Assembly (NCBI GenBank): GCA_963663495.1
Contig: OY760427.1
Coordinates: 3,038,001-3,102,000, forward strand
Length of the DNA stretch: 64,000 nucleotides
Direction of reading: 5' to 3'
Source: G963663495 sp963663495
GTDB lineage: Bacteria; Bacteroidota; Rhodothermia; Rhodothermales; Bin80
In this document: positions 36,420-47,800 of the stretch, piece after piece
Layout of the letters: every line of letters begins with the position of its first letter
How positions within the stretch are numbered: position 1 is the first letter of the stretch
Program-made: the position numbers and the translations under genes
The notes under the pieces: model-generated
The model's database searches: none
Told to the model about the DNA's origin: nothing
Seen by the model: only the letters and a program-made list of their open reading frames with translations

Positions 36420-38340
36420 GTGTTTGCCAGAAAAGTATGGTCTTGCGAGCGACTCTTGGCTGAGTGGGGGGCTGGAATTCGAATTGGGGATCGGAATGAC
36501 AAGTCAGCAAGGATTTTTCGACGGTAACGGTGCCGACTTTGTCCGCTCACGCCGGCAATCCTAGGGTTTTGACGTTGATCAGACGTGTTTTTGTCGTCCA
36601 TCAGCGAGGCATGAACATACGTTGGCCTCTCGCCCTTGCAGGCTACCTTGATTCTGTGCTGAAGACGCTCGCGCGAGTACCTACGCCGCGCGCTTGCGGG
36701 CCTGCTCGCACCGCCTTCGTCGCTCCTCGCTCCGCTTCACTATCTGTCCGATACGGTGCACATTTGCCGCTACCACTACCAGCGCCACCGTTCGAACAAA
36801 GCCTTCCTTGCCACGGGTCCGTATCAAACCCAGGCCCCGATGATTCAAATTGTTGATCGCCGACTCCACTGCCGGATGCTGACGACGACCCTCCACAAAC
36901 TTCGGATCGGATTCCCTCTCCTTGTCCGCTTTGCTCAACTTACCCCTCTTCGGCATGATCACCGTGTCCAACACCGGCTCCAGCGCCTTACGGTTCTTTA
37001 CCGATGAGTATCCCTTATCCATGCTGCACGATGTGATCGCCGGATACCGATCCTTCGCTTCCTTCATAAACCCCACAATCATATCCGAATCCACCCCTTC
37101 GTGCAGTATCTGATGCCACAATATCAACTGATGCTGATCCTCCAGCACGCATACCGGCAGACCCAACTCCGCAATCACCCCCGCCTTCCCCTTGGTGATC
37201 CAACGAGTATGCGGCTCATGTATCGAAAATACCTTCTCATCATGCGGAATCACCTCCCCCTTCAACAAACGCCTATCTACTTGATCTATCTGCCTTTGTG
37301 CATCTGCCAAGTACCGCAACACCTCCTCAAGATCCGCGTCTTTCTCCTTCAACACGCTGACACTGCTCTCCGCACGCTCAATCAGAACACGACACATCTT
37401 CACATACTTTCTCACCTTCGACTCATCACGCCACTGACGGTGCGTACGCACCCGGTTGAAGGCCTTCTTCAAGGTACGACTCCAGTACACAGCCTTGCGC
37501 CAGCCCGCAAGGCTGTGCGCCTCACATGCGCAATGCAACTCCCGAATCAGGCACCGCATTGATTCCCACAACAAACGAACATCCGTAGGCCACTCCACAT
37601 TCGCTTTGGCCACCGCCGAATCAACCCGGCAAAGAAGCGGCTCCTCTGGCTCCTGTTCTACCAATCGGTGACCGCAAGCCACCACCGCATCGTTGATCTG
37701 CTTCAGGATGTCCGCTGTTAGCAGGCTCACGTTATCAATAACGGTCTGCAGCTGATAGACAGGCTCGTCCCAGAAATTCGTATGCCCCAGCATCTGGCGC
37801 ACCTCCAAATGATTGGCGGCCAGGCTCCTCAAACGATCAAAATCGCAGTTGAGGGCCTGCTTCAATACCCCCAAGACAAAGACGCGCCAAAGTGCCATCC
37901 CCGGACGACCACGCTGCAAATCAATATTCGGAAGCAACTGCTTCTCCAGGATCTCAAAGATCTTCTGCCGAGCCGTTGGGTCGCAATACAGGTGCTGCAG
38001 ACCTTTTAGCACTGCCGGTATATCGTCCCGGTCTTTGGGGTGGAAGGTTATCTCTTCAATGGGGACCTGCCCGAGCTTAAACTGTGTATCCTCTACAATC
38101 CGCATGGTATTAATCGTATGAATAATCGGCCCCAAGGGGCCTTATATCGATGAAAACGCCCGAAACAGAAGGATTTGGCCAAACATTCGTTAGAGACACG
38201 CTGGCTGAATAATCTGCAATGTGCAAATACGGTATGGCTCATATCCATCTGTAACCGTAACGCTTACAGATGGATAGAACTAGTATCAAACGGCCTTGTT
38301 TCGCCGTTTTTCAGCCCTCCTACCTTTTTCTGGCAAACAC
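36420..38340 (-). mobile_element. ISNCY-like insertion sequence, copy A (1921 bp)
   Basis: Ends are GTGTTTGCCAGAAAA (left) and its complement at 38326-38340. TAACCA flanks both sides (36414-36419 and 38341-38346), a 6-bp target duplication. Same length as copy B at 50697. It lies inside the IS1634-like transposase gene. Confidence 0.93.
36681..38105 (-). CDS. ISNCY-family (ISDol1-like) transposase, copy A
   Basis: Start placed at 38105 (MRIVEDTQFKLGQVPIEEIT); an upstream ATG at 38135 adds 10 residues. 474 residues. The N-terminal pattern 'GRPGMALWRVFVLGVLKQAL' then NCDFDRLRSLAANH is typical of ISNCY/ISDol1-type transposases. Further on are 'CRVDSAVAKANVEWPTDVRL' (Asp of the DDE fold), 'HEPHTRWITKGKAGVIAELG' and 'CSMDKGYSSVKNRKAL' (second Asp), and an Arg-rich tail 'EGRRQHPAVESAINNLNHRG' holding the Glu. 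The gene is intact. Confidence 0.9.
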   Translation of the reverse strand: MRIVEDTQFKLGQVPIEEITFHPKDRDDIPAVLKGLQHLYCDPTARQKIFEILEKQLLPNIDLQRGRPGMALWRVFVLGVLKQALNCDFDRLRSLAANHLEVRQMLGHTNFWDEPVYQLQTVIDNVSLLTADILKQINDAVVACGHRLVEQEPEEPLLCRVDSAVAKANVEWPTDVRLLWESMRCLIRELHCACEAHSLAGWRKAVYWSRTLKKAFNRVRTHRQWRDESKVRKYVKMCRVLIERAESSVSVLKEKDADLEEVLRYLADAQRQIDQVDRRLLKGEVIPHDEKVFSIHEPHTRWITKGKAGVIAELGLPVCVLEDQHQLILWHQILHEGVDSDMIVGFMKEAKDRYPAITSCSMDKGYSSVKNRKALEPVLDTVIMPKRGKLSKADKERESDPKFVEGRRQHPAVESAINNLNHRGLGLIRTRGKEGFVRTVALVVVAANVHRIGQIVKRSEERRRRCEQARKRAA

Positions 38341-40539
38341 TAACCATCTTGGTCGTAATCCGACGAATCCTGTTCAACCTGTCTCGGATCGTCGCCCAAC
38401 AATCATGAATCCCGTGTTCCTTGAGTCTGGTGCGAACCATATGGGCAGCATGATAAGCCAGTACCGTGATGAACAGATGCCCTTCAATGCGGTCATCTCT
38501 GCTGTGGTAGATGGGCCGTAGACCGAGGTCCGATTTCATGACTCTGAATGTGCGCTCAATCTCTGTAAGTCGCCAGTAGGTTCGTGCAACCGTTTCCACC
38601 GACCATCCGGTATGACTGGTCCGAAGCACATACCCTCCGCTGGCCTGGGTGCGACGCGCATGCGAAGCACGCCGGGTCACCGTAACGGATGCTGCATGCT
38701 TGGTGCCCTCCTTTTTGCTGACCTCTACCTCATACAGGTGTGAGACCTTCTTGTACTTTTCCTTCAGACGACCAACCTTTATCGTGACCTTTTCATAGTT
38801 CTTCAAGTACCCGGGTTTCGAGAGTCCCTCATGTAGTGTATTGAGCGCCTTCACAAACTTCTTGCATTGGGTTTCAAGGATCTGATCCTCCTTCGCCTGC
38901 TTGGCCTCACTGTGCACAAACACGCGCAGTTCCGCATTGTCTTCAACGTCTTTTTCGTCTTCAACATCTTTTTCCTCTTTGGTGATCTTCCAGGCTTTGA
39001 TCTTGACTCCCCCGGCGGTCGTAAACTGTTGATCCGGCTTGTTTTCGGGGACTGGAGGGGCTTTGGAACGCTCCACGGTGATCAAGTCCCTGTTCTTTCA
39101 GGTACTGCAGATTCTGCTCCGTCGCAATGCCGGAGTCCATAATCACTGTGGGCGTAACGCCGTTTAGTTTCTCAATCGCCTCTTTGAGCGTTGCCGGTTC
39201 CCCTGCATTGCCCGGCAGGATCTGCACATTGCGGGGGAACCCCGAACCATCCAGGGTGAGCGCCAGCGTAACCAACAGACAATCACTGCGCTTCTCCTTG
39301 CTGCGCCCATGCGACAACAACTTCCCTTTCTTCTTGCCGTGGTAATAGGTATTGGTTAAATCATAAAAGACGATCGTTTCTTCAAACTGCAATACCGCTT
39401 TGGTGATGCCAAAGAGTTTCTCCAGGATCTCATCCATATGCTTATGGATCAGATCAGTGCAACGATAGAGGGTGTTGAGACTCGGGGGTTCCAAATCCAG
39501 AAGCTGCAGAACACTGGAGGTTTTACACAGCCATTTATGCGTTTCTCGTTCACTGCCCGGGTGGAGCATACGTCCGACGATCAGCGCACAGCAGAGCTTG
39601 ACGTGTTTCTCGCAGAAGTTGAGCGAACGTAGCAGTACAGCCAGTCCGAGCTGTTCCAATGTCTGAAGGATCAGCCGTTCTCCGCCGACGGTCCGGGAAT
39701 CGGGATGGGTTGTTTTCTCTGGATCAATGAGGTGTTGCTGATGGGATGTGCGATGGATGTCGTAGCCCTTGCTTTCGAGATGTGCAACGATGTCGTCGAC
39801 CGCATTAAGAAAGGCTTCATCATTCTGGAAAGGGAGGATGGCTTTCCCTTTGAGTCGGGCAGTAACGCAATGAGTCAGCTCCCCCCACAGACTGCGGGGG
39901 ATGTTGAAGTTCGGGCCGAGATTAAGGAGGGTACGGTGTTTGGAGGTACCGTCTTTGCGATAGGATTCGATGAGGGCAAAGCTGTTGCATTTCTTACCGT
40001 CTTTACGTTTGTAGGGTCGGTTTCGGATAAACATGATCGGAGTGTGGAATTGGTACGGGGTAAGGTACCGGGGTGGTTGGGGGGAGGTGCCCGTCCACAC
40101 CGCGATAGCACCACATTGCTTTTTCCGAAAAAGTCGGCTAATAAAGGTCGAAAAACGCCGAATTTAGCCCTATTAGGAGGGAAAAACGAGAGAATTGGAG
40201 ACGGAACTCAGCGTTTTCCCCTGACCGGATGGCGAAGTTAGGATAAAGCCTAGTTGACGACCGGTAGCGGCGCAAAGCTGCCGCTACCGTGACTTGCATT
40301 GGCGGGCATAGCCTCAGTCAGGCTTACGTTCATTAGCTGCGTCCACTGCCTCTGGCTCATGAGTCGCATTTGGATCACCACAATCTGCTTTTCCATGTGC
40401 CCCAAGCTCCACCTCATTACGAGTAAGTGACTACTCATCACAGAAGCGAAGTATCGCGAACGCCTACCCCATATGTCAGATCCACATCATTGTGGTCGAA
40501 ACATATGACCGGCATTGATCACCGTATCTCTGCCAAGGA

Positions 40540-43500
40540 CTACTGCACCGACACGAATTTGCCAGTACCAGTCCAGGTCTGAGTCTCAGAGACGGCTGTT
40601 ACGCGATAAAGGTAGGTTCCTGAACCAAGACGGTCTCCACCCTCAACCAAAACAAAACGCCCGAATCCTTCTGTCAGCTCTTCCTGAGGTGTCTGCAGAA
40701 CCAACCGTCCAAGAAGATCATAGACATCCAGTGAAACATTGGCCGGGGTTGGCAAATCTACATAGACACGGGTAGTCGACCAAAACGGATTGGGGAAGTT
40801 GGGTAGAACAATGAATTCTTCAGGCAAGCCCATCTTGCTCAACTTATCACCGTCTGTATCTGTATTGATTACAGACGTAACAGCTTCACCATCAGCGTAA
40901 ACTTTCATGAGTGTAGCACCGGCCTCTGAACCTGTCACAACCAAGAAGATACTTGAGCCTTCAGAATTGCTTAGGTCGAGCGAAGTGTTACTATTATGCT
41001 GATCACCTTCGGCTATCACGATTGTGTACTCTTGCGACAGGATGTCCGTGTAGTCCGATACCTCGCCATACCTGAGTCCAACATCTAAGGCTTGTTCATC
41101 ATCATTGTCCACCAGTCGAAAACGTAAGTCACCGAGCCCTACGACTGCGTGCCCAAAACGAAGGCTAGTCATACCGGGATTGGAGGCCTGAAGCACGCTG
41201 CAACAGGCAAGAGTAGTCTGTACATGTGAATCGTCACCGTACAGCAGGACTTGATAATTGCCGGCTGGCTCCAAGTTGAATCTTTCTTCAATGATCGGAT
41301 CATTATTCCCGTCCTGATGAACGACGGTTAAGCCTGTTTCTCCCGCATCATGAGAGATGTACGGGGTCGTACCATCCAACTCCGTCCAGTCTAAAGCAAG
41401 GTTTTCGTCTAAAAAAACGGCGAGTGGCACGCCCACCGCAGCATTTATAATCTGAACCTTGGCAGGCACTGCAGGATTGATTACAAAGGTATGTGCGTCA
41501 CCATCAGCGTAAACTTTCATGACTGTAGCATCGGCCTTTGAGCCTGTCACAACCAAGAAGATGCTTAAGCCTTGAGCAATGCTCAGGTCAAGCGGAATGT
41601 TACTATGATGCCGGTCACCTTCGGCTATCACGATTGTGTACTCTTGCGACAGGATGTCCGTGTAGTCCGATACCTCGCCATACCTGAGTCCGACATCTAG
41701 GGCTTGTTCATCATCATTGTCCACCAGTCGAAAACTTAAATCACCGATCCCTACGACTGCATGCCCAAAACGAATGCTGATCATACCGGGATGGGAGGCC
41801 TGTAGCATGCTACAACAGGCAAGAGTAGCCTGGACACGTGAATTGTCACCGTACAGCAGGACTTGATAGTTACCGGCTGGCTCCAAGTTGAATCTTTCTT
41901 CAACGACCGGATCATTATTCCCGTCTTGATGAAGGACGGTTAAGCCTGTTTCTCCCGCATCATGAGAGATGTACGGGGTCGTACCATCCAACTCCGTCCA
42001 GTCTAAAGCAAGGTTTTCGCCAAAAAAAACGGCGAGTGGAACACCCACCGCAGCATTTACAATCTGAACCTTGGCCGGCGGCTGCACCACAGGAGGGGGC
42101 GGTCCTGAGTCCCAGTACACTTGGGCCTCGTCGGCATGTGCGAGAAAGTTTTCCAGAGTACTGCCGACAATCATGGCAAACCCCACCTCAATTTGGCCGT
42201 CAGGTTCAATATCGAAGGGTCCTGCTCCGACCATCTGCCCCCAATTGGAAGTATACCGCCAGTCGGCACGATTACCTCGACTCATAAACCACCACATAAT
42301 CTCCTCCCAACTCCCTGGATAACCACCCCAAATGTCAAATGCACCATGGTGGGACCTTACCCCGGGCGACAGATGCTTGAATCCTACTATATATTCCTCT
42401 TTGTTGCTTGTAGGTTGCGGCACATACTGGTACATAACCTCAATGTCCTCGTTGTAGGCGGGCGCATCCCTGTAATTGGGGATGGCGATATCCCAGTCAG
42501 AATACAACCCAACATGCAGATTTCTTATCGCTTCAGCGTTGGTGTTGGTAATCGTGTACTTCAAAACTGCATACTGCCCATCGGGTGACCGATCAGTGAT
42601 ATTGACCTCCGTTTCCTCAAGAATCTCAACACCGATTGGGTTGGGAGCATTTGTGTCCACCAGTGTGATGGACGATCGTCCAATTCCGTTGGGATCCGCA
42701 AGGTTGACTCTCGGTCTGTGACCAGGCTTTGGACGAAAACTAGTGGGTTGGTACCCCCGGCGGATTGGGCGGTAACCAGCAACGGAGGACAAGACCTGAT
42801 CGGGCCCAGTGGCAAGCACCAACCCGGCTTCGCTGCTAAATGGATAGTTTCTAAAGAGGATCCCAAACCCCGGGGTACTCTCAGCACCAGTAATAGGAGG
42901 CTCCCTTCGATCCAAGAATCCAATATTCCCCTCGGTGGTTACGCTGTACCAAAGGCCTTTGCTATTCTGTCGTGATCCTATGATTGCCGTCGCAGCTTGA
43001 GCAACGGTAAGGTCGAGATGTACCTGCTCAACCCGATCATCATCCGTGAGCCTAAAACCTAACTCGGCAGTTTTCCGATATGGAGCATCTGAGGTAACCG
43101 TGAATGGGAAAAGTATGTCGGTCATTGATTCTGCTGGAACAGCATCAATGAAACTTGTAGATGTCTCAAAATCTACATACGATGGTGCATTTAGCACCTC
43201 TACTGTGATTCCATCACTGCGTGAAAAATAGTTTTGGAGCGGAACGACGAGCGTGCCGGTCACGCCGGGGCCGAGGGTATCAGCACTTGCTTCCAGCCGT
43301 GGAACCCGGATACGGACCGCAGATTCTACCTTCCCTGTGACAGCTCGAAAGGCATTTACGCGTCCAAGCCCTAACAGGCCTTCAAATGATGCAGGATTGG
43401 CACCCTCAATACTCTCCGCAGTGCGTCGAATCTGCTCGCGCAGCTGCCCCGGACTGAACGAAGGGTTATGGATTAGAACTAATGCAGCAATGCCAGCTGT

Positions 43501-44670
43501 AAGCGGTGATGAAAACGATGTCCCACTCCATCGTGCATACGTGTTATCTACCAGCGCCACGGATACGTCCCGTGCAGCTGCATACACATCAACTGTAGCC
43601 CCAAAGTTAAACACATTCCTATCCCGCTCAACAAACGTTCCACCGACGGAAAGCACTTCCGGGAAGTTCGCTGGGTAGCCTGGCGTCACATCATTGTTGA
43701 TACCTTCATTGCCTGCCGATGCTATTACCAGCGCTCCCATTTCGGTCGCGCAGCGCACGACCATATTCGATGTTCGACTGTACACAGACGTGCCAAAACT
43801 TGCATTAATAATCTTGGCACCGTTCATTGCCGCGTACAGGAAACCCATGCTCGCATGACAGACAAATTCTCCAGTCTCATCACACGAAGCCCCGATCGAA
43901 ATAAACTTTGCGTTCCAGCTGCTTCCAGCTAATCCAATGCCATTATCCGCGGTGGCGGCGGCCATACTGGCGCTCGCTGTACCGTGGTTGAAGCCACGTT
44001 TATCAACTTCCTGACCGGACGTATAGCCTTTGTCTTGTGCAAAGTCGAATCCATGGACATCGTCAACAAATCCATTGCCGTCATCGTCCAATCCGTTGTC
44101 TGGCACCTCGCCCGGATTAGTCCATACATTCGCACGCAGGTCTTCGTGCTGCCAGTCGACTCCTGAGTCGACTATACCAATAACTACATCTCCCTGATCA
44201 CCCCGGACCACATCCCACGCCTCGGGCAATTTCAGCCGATCCATGTAGCGGGATTGATAGCTAAAGGACGGATCATTTGGCACCGTAGGTCTGCGCATCC
44301 CGTGCAGCGTGTGCATTACTTCGGGCTCCGCAAATACCACCGTCGGATCGCTTTCCAATGATGCCGCAAGTTGCGCTGGCGTAACGCGGCCACCATAGTG
44401 TACTCTGTAGATGCGAGCCAACTCAGAACCGGCCGGGCAGCTCACCGACGGTAAAGCTGGTTCTATGGCATAGATGCCGTGAACATCGGCCAATACGTCG
44501 AAAATAGCTGACCCTGTTTTGAAACCTGTAGGTATGGTACCCTCCGCAAACTGGACCAGAACCCTTCCTGCGACAAACTGACTTGCTTCCACGGCCGGCT
44601 GCGCCGTGGCTGGCAATGTCCACAAAGCAGCTATCAGTGCTACATGAAGCCAAGTAACCCGGGACTTCAT
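40540..44670 (-). CDS. Very large secreted S8 peptidase with duplicated DUF4397-type domains and sorting domain
   Basis: Start set at 44670 (MKSRVTWLHVALIAALWTLP), which gives a signal peptide; the open frame extends to 44862 without coding look. About 1376 residues. A propeptide (GRVLVQFAEG) is followed by the S8 domain: Asp in VIGIVDSGVDWQHEDLR, His in GFNHGTASASMAA, Ser in WSGTSFSSPLTAGIAAL. Beta domains follow, then two near-identical ~204-residue units (PAKVQI(V/I)NAAVGVPLAVF...), which resemble DUF4397 repeats, and a C-terminal 'LPNFPNPFWSTTRVYVDL' sorting domain. Closest relative is the next gene. Confidence 0.9.
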   Translation of the reverse strand: MKSRVTWLHVALIAALWTLPATAQPAVEASQFVAGRVLVQFAEGTIPTGFKTGSAIFDVLADVHGIYAIEPALPSVSCPAGSELARIYRVHYGGRVTPAQLAASLESDPTVVFAEPEVMHTLHGMRRPTVPNDPSFSYQSRYMDRLKLPEAWDVVRGDQGDVVIGIVDSGVDWQHEDLRANVWTNPGEVPDNGLDDDGNGFVDDVHGFDFAQDKGYTSGQEVDKRGFNHGTASASMAAATADNGIGLAGSSWNAKFISIGASCDETGEFVCHASMGFLYAAMNGAKIINASFGTSVYSRTSNMVVRCATEMGALVIASAGNEGINNDVTPGYPANFPEVLSVGGTFVERDRNVFNFGATVDVYAAARDVSVALVDNTYARWSGTSFSSPLTAGIAALVLIHNPSFSPGQLREQIRRTAESIEGANPASFEGLLGLGRVNAFRAVTGKVESAVRIRVPRLEASADTLGPGVTGTLVVPLQNYFSRSDGITVEVLNAPSYVDFETSTSFIDAVPAESMTDILFPFTVTSDAPYRKTAELGFRLTDDDRVEQVHLDLTVAQAATAIIGSRQNSKGLWYSVTTEGNIGFLDRREPPITGAESTPGFGILFRNYPFSSEAGLVLATGPDQVLSSVAGYRPIRRGYQPTSFRPKPGHRPRVNLADPNGIGRSSITLVDTNAPNPIGVEILEETEVNITDRSPDGQYAVLKYTITNTNAEAIRNLHVGLYSDWDIAIPNYRDAPAYNEDIEVMYQYVPQPTSNKEEYIVGFKHLSPGVRSHHGAFDIWGGYPGSWEEIMWWFMSRGNRADWRYTSNWGQMVGAGPFDIEPDGQIEVGFAMIVGSTLENFLAHADEAQVYWDSGPPPPVVQPPAKVQIVNAAVGVPLAVFFGENLALDWTELDGTTPYISHDAGETGLTVLHQDGNNDPVVEERFNLEPAGNYQVLLYGDNSRVQATLACCSMLQASHPGMISIRFGHAVVGIGDLSFRLVDNDDEQALDVGLRYGEVSDYTDILSQEYTIVIAEGDRHHSNIPLDLSIAQGLSIFLVVTGSKADATVMKVYADGDAHTFVINPAVPAKVQIINAAVGVPLAVFLDENLALDWTELDGTTPYISHDAGETGLTVVHQDGNNDPIIEERFNLEPAGNYQVLLYGDDSHVQTTLACCSVLQASNPGMTSLRFGHAVVGLGDLRFRLVDNDDEQALDVGLRYGEVSDYTDILSQEYTIVIAEGDQHNSNTSLDLSNSEGSSIFLVVTGSEAGATLMKVYADGEAVTSVINTDTDGDKLSKMGLPEEFIVLPNFPNPFWSTTRVYVDLPTPANVSLDVYDLLGRLVLQTPQEELTEGFGRFVLVEGGDRLGSGTYLYRVTAVSETQTWTGTGKFVSVQ
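40855..41466 (-). repeat. Tandem DUF4397-type unit 2 of the peptidase gene
   Basis: About 612 bp (204 codons), the downstream copy of the duplicated unit. Starts PAKVQIINAAVGVPL and ends near the sorting-domain linker. Differs from unit 1 at scattered positions only (for example FFGENLALDW against FLDENLALDW). Confidence 0.85.
41467..42078 (-). repeat. Tandem DUF4397-type unit 1 of the peptidase gene
   Basis: About 612 bp, the upstream copy of the duplicated unit, in frame with unit 2, so the protein carries two equal domains. The near-identity at DNA level indicates recent unequal crossing-over or gene conversion. Confidence 0.85.
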
Positions 44671-44861
44671 AATATGACTCGCAAACGCGACCCACGAATG
44701 CATTAGCATGCGCAGCTCAGCAACGCGACCAGCGGTTTGGGATACCTCCCCGATTGCGTTGCAATTACCGGGAATTACTACAGTGTTTCCGGTTGACAAG
44801 GAATTTACTGACATATGCCTGACCCTTGTACGGGCTTGTAACCAGGAACAGGTGGTGCCCA

Positions 44862-47800
44862 CTACTTTATCACCACCATCTTACCAGCCTCCATATGTAT
44901 CGCTTGCCCAGCTACTGCGTGCAGGCGATACAGATAGGTCCCAGAGGGGAGTCCCTGACTATTGATTGAAATAGATTTACCGTAGCCGGCTTCCATCTCA
45001 ACTGCAGGGCCAGTCCAGAGGCGCCTCCCCGCCATGTCCACAAGCTCAACGGTAATCAGAGAAGCCTGCGGAAGATCAAAGTATATACTCGTGGTCGGAT
45101 TGAACGGATTGGGATAATTACCGTGGAGTACAAACTGCGCGGGAAGACCCTCGCCTTCGTGGTGTAATACGTAACGATCCATGTATACCTGGTCCCCGCT
45201 TGCCTTGAAGCCTGCAATCGAAACGCCACTGGCTGCAACGCCAGATACATGCCACAGGAAGCTCTTTCCGGTCGCTTGTCGCAAATCAACGCGTGACCTA
45301 CTCATTACCGTGCCCGCGTCCAAATCCATCACCTCCCAGACATACGACCCGGGTTCCAAATCCACATACCGGCTAATACTGCCGTGATCCACGCTGACGG
45401 CTGCAACCTCAGACGCGTTGCTCGCATCAAGCACGCGCATGTGGATTGTAGGCTCGCCTACGACACTGTTTGCTATCCTTACGCTCGCTACGCTAGAGCT
45501 CAAGGCCCGATTACGCGCGCCCCGTGCGAGTACGACACCAAGTTGCCCTCCCCCAATTTCCGTAATTATAGCATGATACGCGCCGAGTTGCTCCAAACCA
45601 AGTTCCGTAGCTAAGAGGGGGCTGTCGCGCATATCCGCCCCAGCGGATACCACCTCTAATGTGCTCCTTCCCCGCGCCACGGGCACATAGCCGGTCGCGA
45701 CGGTAGAGGACCATCCTTCCATTACGCGCACTCCATCCAGATACACATCCACGGGCTCGCGCGATACATCCTGTACAAACTGCACAATACTGGTGGACTC
45801 AAAGTTGTCTTCCCAAAACGATTGAGCCCTATCCGCGTTGGACAGAAACTCCTCAATCGTATTGCCACCAACAATCGCGAACGCCGCTTCGCCTTGTTCA
45901 CCCGGCGCCAACGAATACGGGCCAGTAGCGTATACTTGCCCCCACAGATCTGGAATTGCACGAGGGCGCTGGACTCCGCTGCTAAGAAAATCCCACAGCA
46001 ACGCCTCTCCACTGGAAGGATACGTCCCAAAGTCATATGCTGCGAAATGGTGACCCGCCTCGTGCGACAGAACCCTGACCCCCAGAACCGGCGGTGCTTT
46101 TGTCTGCACATACTGATAACCCAATCTCCGGTCAGTATCATACGCCGGAATATCATTACGTGTGTTGGCCGACAACCTCCAACCAATTAGAAGCCCCACA
46201 TGCAGGTTCTCCACAGGGCTTGCCGTTGCGTTGGTTACGGTGTAACGAAGGATTGCGAAAGTATCAATGCCCGGCCCGTCGTCAAAGTAGGACTCCTGCC
46301 GAATTTCTACGCCTATGGGGTCCGGGGCGCCGGAATCCTCCAGCGTAATCCTGGATTCGAATGCAGCGACGCTTCCCGGATTATCTACTGCCAATGTTTG
46401 GCCCTGTTTCGGCTGAAAGTGCGTAGGCTGGATTCCCTCATAGGCCCATATACTAGACACAGACCTGGACATCCGGTCCGGTCCCGTCGCGACAATTAGC
46501 CCCGCCTCAAGGGCGTGCGTGTAGGTTGCGCCAAACCGTATACCAGTCCCAAGACTATCATTCTCGTCCACGTTCCAGGGATGGAACAAATTGCGATCAA
46601 TGAAGCCAAGATTGCCTTCTGATGTCACTGAAAAGGACAAGTTATCAGACCGAAAATTCGCCACTTCCGCCTGGCTAATTTCTAACCGTACACTGGAGAG
46701 CTCCGTCTGTCCGTGGGCCAAGACCCCTACAACGATGGTTGATGTACCCTTGTAAGGCGCAGCATCCGTGACTAGAAATGGGAAACGAACTTGAGCCGAT
46801 GTGCCGCCACCCAAGGAGGCTAAGGTGGACCTAGTGCTGGAAAACTGAAACCACGAAGGCGCTTCAGAGATCACAATCTCCACATTGCCGACATCGGCGA
46901 AGTAGTTACTGGCTGTCACCGTCAATTCCGACTCCCAACCGGGACCCGGTGGACCGGCATCACTGCTGCCGAATGTCAGCGCGCTTGGTCGCACAGCGAC
47001 AATGTCGTGTTGAGAAACGGCGCGGTAGGCATTCGCTCTGCCGCGCCCTAAAAGTCCGTATAGTTCCGGAATATGGAGATTCTCCATTCTATCCGCCGTG
47101 TAGCGAACCTGCTCCCTAACCTGGTGAGGAGTGAAACCCGGGAATGCTGTCTTAACCATCGCCGCTAAACCCGCAACCAATGGCGCCGAGAAAGATGTCC
47201 CCCACACACCCTCCTCATAACCAGTTCGCAATTGCAGGCCTGTCAAATCCAAGCCTGCCGCGTAAACATCCACCGTTCTGCCGTAATTGAGGCGATTTAT
47301 GTCAACATCCAAGCGCGTGGCTCCGACACTTAGTACACTAGGGAAGTTCGCAGGATACGACGGATACACATCACTGTTAACGGCTTCATTGCCCGCCGCA
47401 GCTACGACAAGGCTTCCCATGTCCAAGGCAGCCTGATACACCATCGCGGCAAAATGGGAATAATAGTAACTGCCGTAGCTCGCGGTAATAATGTCTGCCC
47501 CCATACGGGCAGCATAGGCTACTGCAGTCAAATCCCGGCAAATACTATTATCGCTTAGATCTTCGCACGCCGCCCCGATGGACATGAACTTCGCGTTCCA
47601 ACTTGTTCCGGTTATCCCTGTCCCGTTATCCGCAACAGCTACAGCCATTCCTGCTACAGTCGTTCCGTGGCTGGCGTGGTCAATAGACGTAGCATCTCCT
47701 GGCTGATATGGCTTGTCAAGCGCTAAATCATACCCGTGCACATCGTCTACCCACCCGTTTCCATCATCATCTAACCCATTCCCAGCAACCTCTCCGAGAT

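Larger units (their letters stand above)
36244..40100 (-). pseudogene. IS1634-family transposase, frameshifted and split
   Basis: The N-terminal part (40100 to ~39080) carries FYDLTNTYYHGKKKGKLLSH and 'ETIVFYDLTN' and 'VIMDSGIATEQNLQYLKEQG', giving catalytic Asp residues. A one-base change near 39078 moves to the frame that continues ITVERSKAPP...ARTYWRLTEIERTFRVMKS (catalytic Glu) to ITTKMV. The ISNCY insertion then splits codon text; removing it and one TAACCA gives KMVKNQYRYLITEV, ending at 36244. So two lesions inactivate it unless the frameshift is programmed. Confidence 0.85.
35989..40242 (-). mobile_element. IS1634-like element, interrupted by ISNCY copy A
   Basis: Terminal inverted repeats CCTAACTTCGCCAT (35989-36002) and ATGGCGAAGTTAGG (40229-40242) are perfect over 14 bp, with ATAA on both outer sides (35985-35988, 40243-40246) as a 4-bp target duplication. 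Minus the inner ISNCY element it is about 2.33 kb. The single transposase gene runs leftward. Bases 36003-36243 after the transposase stop hold no further gene. Confidence 0.8.

Noticed and set aside
40855..42078. Possible CRISPR-like or satellite repeat
   Set aside because: Only two long in-frame units with no spacers; it is a protein domain duplication.
44671..44862. N-terminal extension of the peptidase frame (64 codons)
   Set aside because: It has no signal or domain and precedes a clean signal-peptide start at 44670.
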